Source: Myxococcales bacterium (lineage in GTDB: Bacteria; Myxococcota_A; Polyangia; DRWM01; JAAZOP01). Taken from it: 34,204 nt of DNA. The notes beneath the pieces are model-generated. The model made no database searches and was not told where the DNA came from. It saw nothing but the letters and a program-made list of their open reading frames with translations. The DNA lies in NCBI GenBank assembly GCA_012797735.1, contig JAAZOP010000309.1, forward strand, positions 1-34,204, read 5' to 3'. This document shows, piece by piece, positions 34,032 to 34,204 of the stretch. The position numbers were made by a program, and so were the translations under genes. Within the stretch, counting starts at the first letter, position 1, and each line of letters begins with the position of its first letter.

Positions 34032-34204
34032 GCGCGACAAGGTTGAGTCGCGGGTGGGCTCGCCCGCCTTCGGCCTCCCCACCTTCGCCCCGCGGGCTTG
34101 GGCGGGCTTGGCCTCCCCTGCGGCCGTGGTGGTCGTGCCTGGGGGCAACGCTGCTCGCCGCCGCCCCCGCCTTCGCGCAGCCCACCGCGGAGTGGTTCGC
34201 CGAA
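34028..34204 (+). CDS. N-terminal fragment of a Sec-exported protein, cut by the right window edge
   Basis: An ATG at 34028 overlaps the TGA of the preceding lipoprotein gene (ATGA) and opens 59 codons to the window end. The product starts MSATRLSRGWARP, followed by an unusually long Pro/Ser/Arg-rich N-region, then a hydrophobic core CLGATLLAAAPAFA and a likely signal-peptidase I site before QPTAEW. There is no lipobox cysteine at the right position, so it should be released or membrane-inserted rather than lipid-anchored. The shared bases imply translational coupling to the propeller lipoprotein. The mature domain lies outside the window, so function cannot be given. An inner start closer to the hydrophobic core is possible, but none has a better ribosome site. 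Confidence 0.65.
   Translation, partial: MSATRLSRGWARPPSASPPSPRGLGRAWPPLRPWWSCLGATLLAAAPAFAQPTAEWFAE

Noticed and set aside
31563-34148. Minus-strand open frame of about 860 codons, Gly/Ala/Val-rich
   Set aside because: It is the mirror of the Cys-repeat/propeller gene, where lipobox, Cys spacing and propeller repeats are clear.

Overview
The window is very GC-rich, densely coding DNA. It most likely comes from a member of the Myxococcota or a related former deltaproteobacterial lineage. The evidence is the gene content: many lipoproteins with Asp/Gly/Ala-rich linkers, proteins with a MYXO-CTERM-like tail (Cys, hydrophobic helix, Arg cluster), Cys-rich repeats with a DUF4215-like CGNG...CD motif, FGE-sulfatase (SUMF1) domain lipoproteins, a Ser/Thr kinase with a C-terminal PEGA domain, and a GspE-N/AgmX-type protein. 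No tRNA, rRNA, CRISPR array, intact IS element or phage module was recognised.

Layout. 1-2503 (minus strand): a Cys-rich lipoprotein, a choice-of-anchor-D-like surface protein, and the first 54 codons of a gene running off the left edge. 2596-3690 (plus): an EGF-like lipoprotein. 3742-5691 (minus): a 5'-nucleotidase-type phosphoesterase lipoprotein with a helix-hairpin-helix region at its N terminus. 5848-7991 (plus): a degenerate single-domain response regulator, a thioredoxin and a METTL25-like methyltransferase. 8004-11375 (minus): an exported protein of unknown function and a polysaccharide-deacetylase-like lipoprotein. 11376-13043: a repeat-bearing non-coding stretch, a membrane protein with a CC-containing Cys tail, and a small frame-disrupted locus. 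13044-20223 (minus): a probable five-gene unit, in transcription order SUMF1 lipoprotein, second anchor-D/MYXO-CTERM-like protein, PEGA Ser/Thr kinase, TPR-PEGA protein, and GspE-N/AgmX-C protein. 20423-21991 (plus): a GH5-like glycosidase lipoprotein.

22447 to the right edge (plus): a LuxR-type regulator, then a 394-base gap with a 32-bp perfect palindrome, then four tightly packed genes. These are a MopE-like/SUMF1 lipoprotein, a giant lipoprotein of about 2113 residues, a Cys-rich lipoprotein with a seven-bladed propeller-like half, and a truncated Sec-secreted protein that starts on an ATGA overlap. This tetrad is the best candidate for an undescribed system. I read it as a cell-surface assembly in which the giant protein's C-terminal half (long coiled coil with an apolar middle, then beta domains, then a YRYWTR ending) faintly recalls Tc-toxin A subunits. 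That resemblance is inference from memory, not a search result.

Two window-wide patterns stand out. Four lipoprotein genes have a TANNNT-like -10 box only 6-9 bases before ATG and no visible Shine-Dalgarno sequence, which suggests leaderless transcripts. The plus strand also looks G-rich up to about 22 kb and C-rich after it, with partial reversal inside the giant gene.
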